This document shows positions 63,457 through 64,000 of a stretch of DNA of 64,000 nt, one piece after another. The notes under the pieces were generated by a model, which saw only the letters and a program-made list of their open reading frames with translations, ran no database searches and was not told where the DNA came from. Made by a program: the position numbers and the translations under genes. Origin of the DNA: BP-133 sp040756995 (GTDB lineage: Bacteria; Actinomycetota; Acidimicrobiia; IMCC26256; BP-133); assembly GCA_040756995.1 (NCBI GenBank), contig JBFLYK010000022.1:41476-105475 (forward strand), in the 5' to 3' direction. How positions within the stretch are numbered: the first letter of the stretch is position 1; every line of letters begins with the position of its first letter.

Positions 63457-63495
63457 GGGTGGTGCAGCGCCCCTGGTCAGGGGGCTGCACCACCC
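63457..63495 (-). terminator. rplL-rpoB intergenic hairpin (attenuator)
   Basis: A perfect 12-base repeat, GGGTGGTGCAGC and GCTGCACCACCC, encloses a second stem (CCCCTG/CAGGGG) with a single-G bulge. It begins nine bases after the rplL stop. It lacks a long U-tract and its lower end abuts the -35 box of the rpoB promoter. Partial termination between rplL and rpoB is known in other bacteria and fits this. Confidence 0.75.
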
Positions 63496-63504
63496 CGAAT
63501 GTGA

Positions 63505-63894
63505 CTACTTGAGCTCGACGGTGGCGCCGGCGCCTTCGAGCTGCGCCTTCGCCTTCTCGGCGTCTTCCTTGGAAACCTTTTCCAGGACGGGCTTGGGAGC
63601 GCCGTCGACGAGGTCCTTGGCCTCCTTCAGGCCGAGGCTCGTGAGGGCCCGCACCTCCTTGATGACCTGGATCTTCTTGTCGCCGGCGGCGGCGAGGATG
63701 ACGTCGAACTCGTCCTTCTCCTCGGCGGCGGCCGCGGCCTCGCCACCGCCGCCGACGGCCGCGCCAGGGGCGGCCACGGCCACGGGGGCGGCGGCGGTGA
63801 CGCCGAACTCCTCCTCGAAGGCCTTCAGGAAGTCGTTGAGCTCGAGGACGGTCATGTTCTTGAAGATGTCGAGGAGCTCGGCGGTACTGGGCAT
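63505..63894 (-). CDS. rplL: 50S ribosomal protein L7/L12
   Basis: The stalk protein that recruits translation GTPases. The 129-residue protein has an N-terminal dimerisation helix (STAELLDIFKNMTVLELNDF), an Ala/Gly hinge (AAAPVAVAAPGAAVGGGGEA) and the canonical C-terminal domain (KIQVIKEVRALTSLGLKEAK, LVDGAPKPVLEKVSKEDAEK). It follows the predicted rplJ by about 55 bases. Confidence 0.97.
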   Translation of the reverse strand: MPSTAELLDIFKNMTVLELNDFLKAFEEEFGVTAAAPVAVAAPGAAVGGGGEAAAAAEEKDEFDVILAAAGDKKIQVIKEVRALTSLGLKEAKDLVDGAPKPVLEKVSKEDAEKAKAQLEGAGATVELK

Positions 63895-63948
63895 GGCGCT
63901 GGGGCCTCCTGTTGCGGTTCGGTTCGGTCGGGGTCTCGGGGGTGAGGG

Positions 63949-64000
63949 CTATTCGGCGGGTGCTTCGCCGCCCTCGGGAGTTTCAGGCTCGGCGGTTTCG
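63949..64000 (-). CDS. rplJ: C-terminal end of a gene, probably ribosomal protein L10 (cut by window edge)
   Basis: Sixteen minus-strand codons, ETAEPETPEGGEAPAE, end at a TAG (63951-63949). The acidic, Pro/Ala-rich text resembles the disordered tail seen on other ribosomal proteins here. Identity as L10 rests only on its place directly before rplL; the recognisable part lies outside the window. Confidence 0.55.
   Translation of the reverse strand, partial: ETAEPETPEGGEAPAE

Overview
The window is a GC-rich bacterial chromosome segment that reads as Actinomycetota, most likely class Acidimicrobiia. Supporting signs are the GuaB3-type IMP dehydrogenase paralogue, a mycothiol-dependent isomerase-like protein, a zinc-type S14, long Thr and Pro tracts in a secreted protein, and frequent GTG/TTG starts. 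The taxon is an inference; no rRNA gene is present. Genes are tightly packed, no stretch over 300 bases lacks a gene, and I see no tRNA, IS element, prophage or CRISPR array.

Layout. 1-16.8 kb is mostly minus strand: the start of urocanase and histidine ammonia-lyase (hut), D-Tyr-tRNA deacylase, a DUF2182/DUF1326 pair, guaA-guaB3, a Nudix hydrolase, groES-groL under a perfect CIRCE operator, the t6A genes tsaD-rimI-tsaB-tsaE, a P1-family peptidase, alanine racemase and NAD(P)HX repair. 16.8-25.9 kb is a plus-strand island: a secreted DUF3048 protein, then four tightly packed genes encoding a class III nucleotide cyclase/ATPase, a mycothiol-dependent-isomerase-like protein, a cyclic-nucleotide-binding protein and a metallo-beta-lactamase-fold hydrolase; acpS (minus) and a formyl-THF cyclo-ligase-like gene follow. 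25.9-33.7 kb holds glmM, rpsI-rplM, an apparently circularly permuted phosphodiesterase, ilvA, a small exported or membrane protein and a ferritin-like/VIT1 iron transporter.

32.9-53.8 kb is one long minus-strand run of the str, S10, spc and alpha ribosomal operons (rpsL to truA), including fusA, tuf, secY, adk, map, infA and rpoA. 54-55.8 kb carries two plus-strand genes, a sigma-like/anti-sigma-like/transmembrane fusion and a MazG-like protein. 55.8-64 kb is rpoC, rpoB, rplL and the tail of a likely rplJ, with a strong hairpin and a near-consensus promoter between rplL and rpoB.

Most noteworthy: the cyclase/CNMP/MBL operon as a possible self-contained second-messenger module; the one-protein sigma/anti-sigma fusion beside rpoBC; the permuted phosphodiesterase; and three housekeeping genes (infA, truA, ilvA) whose conserved N-termini can be reached only from a CTG codon, pointing to CTG initiation in this lineage.
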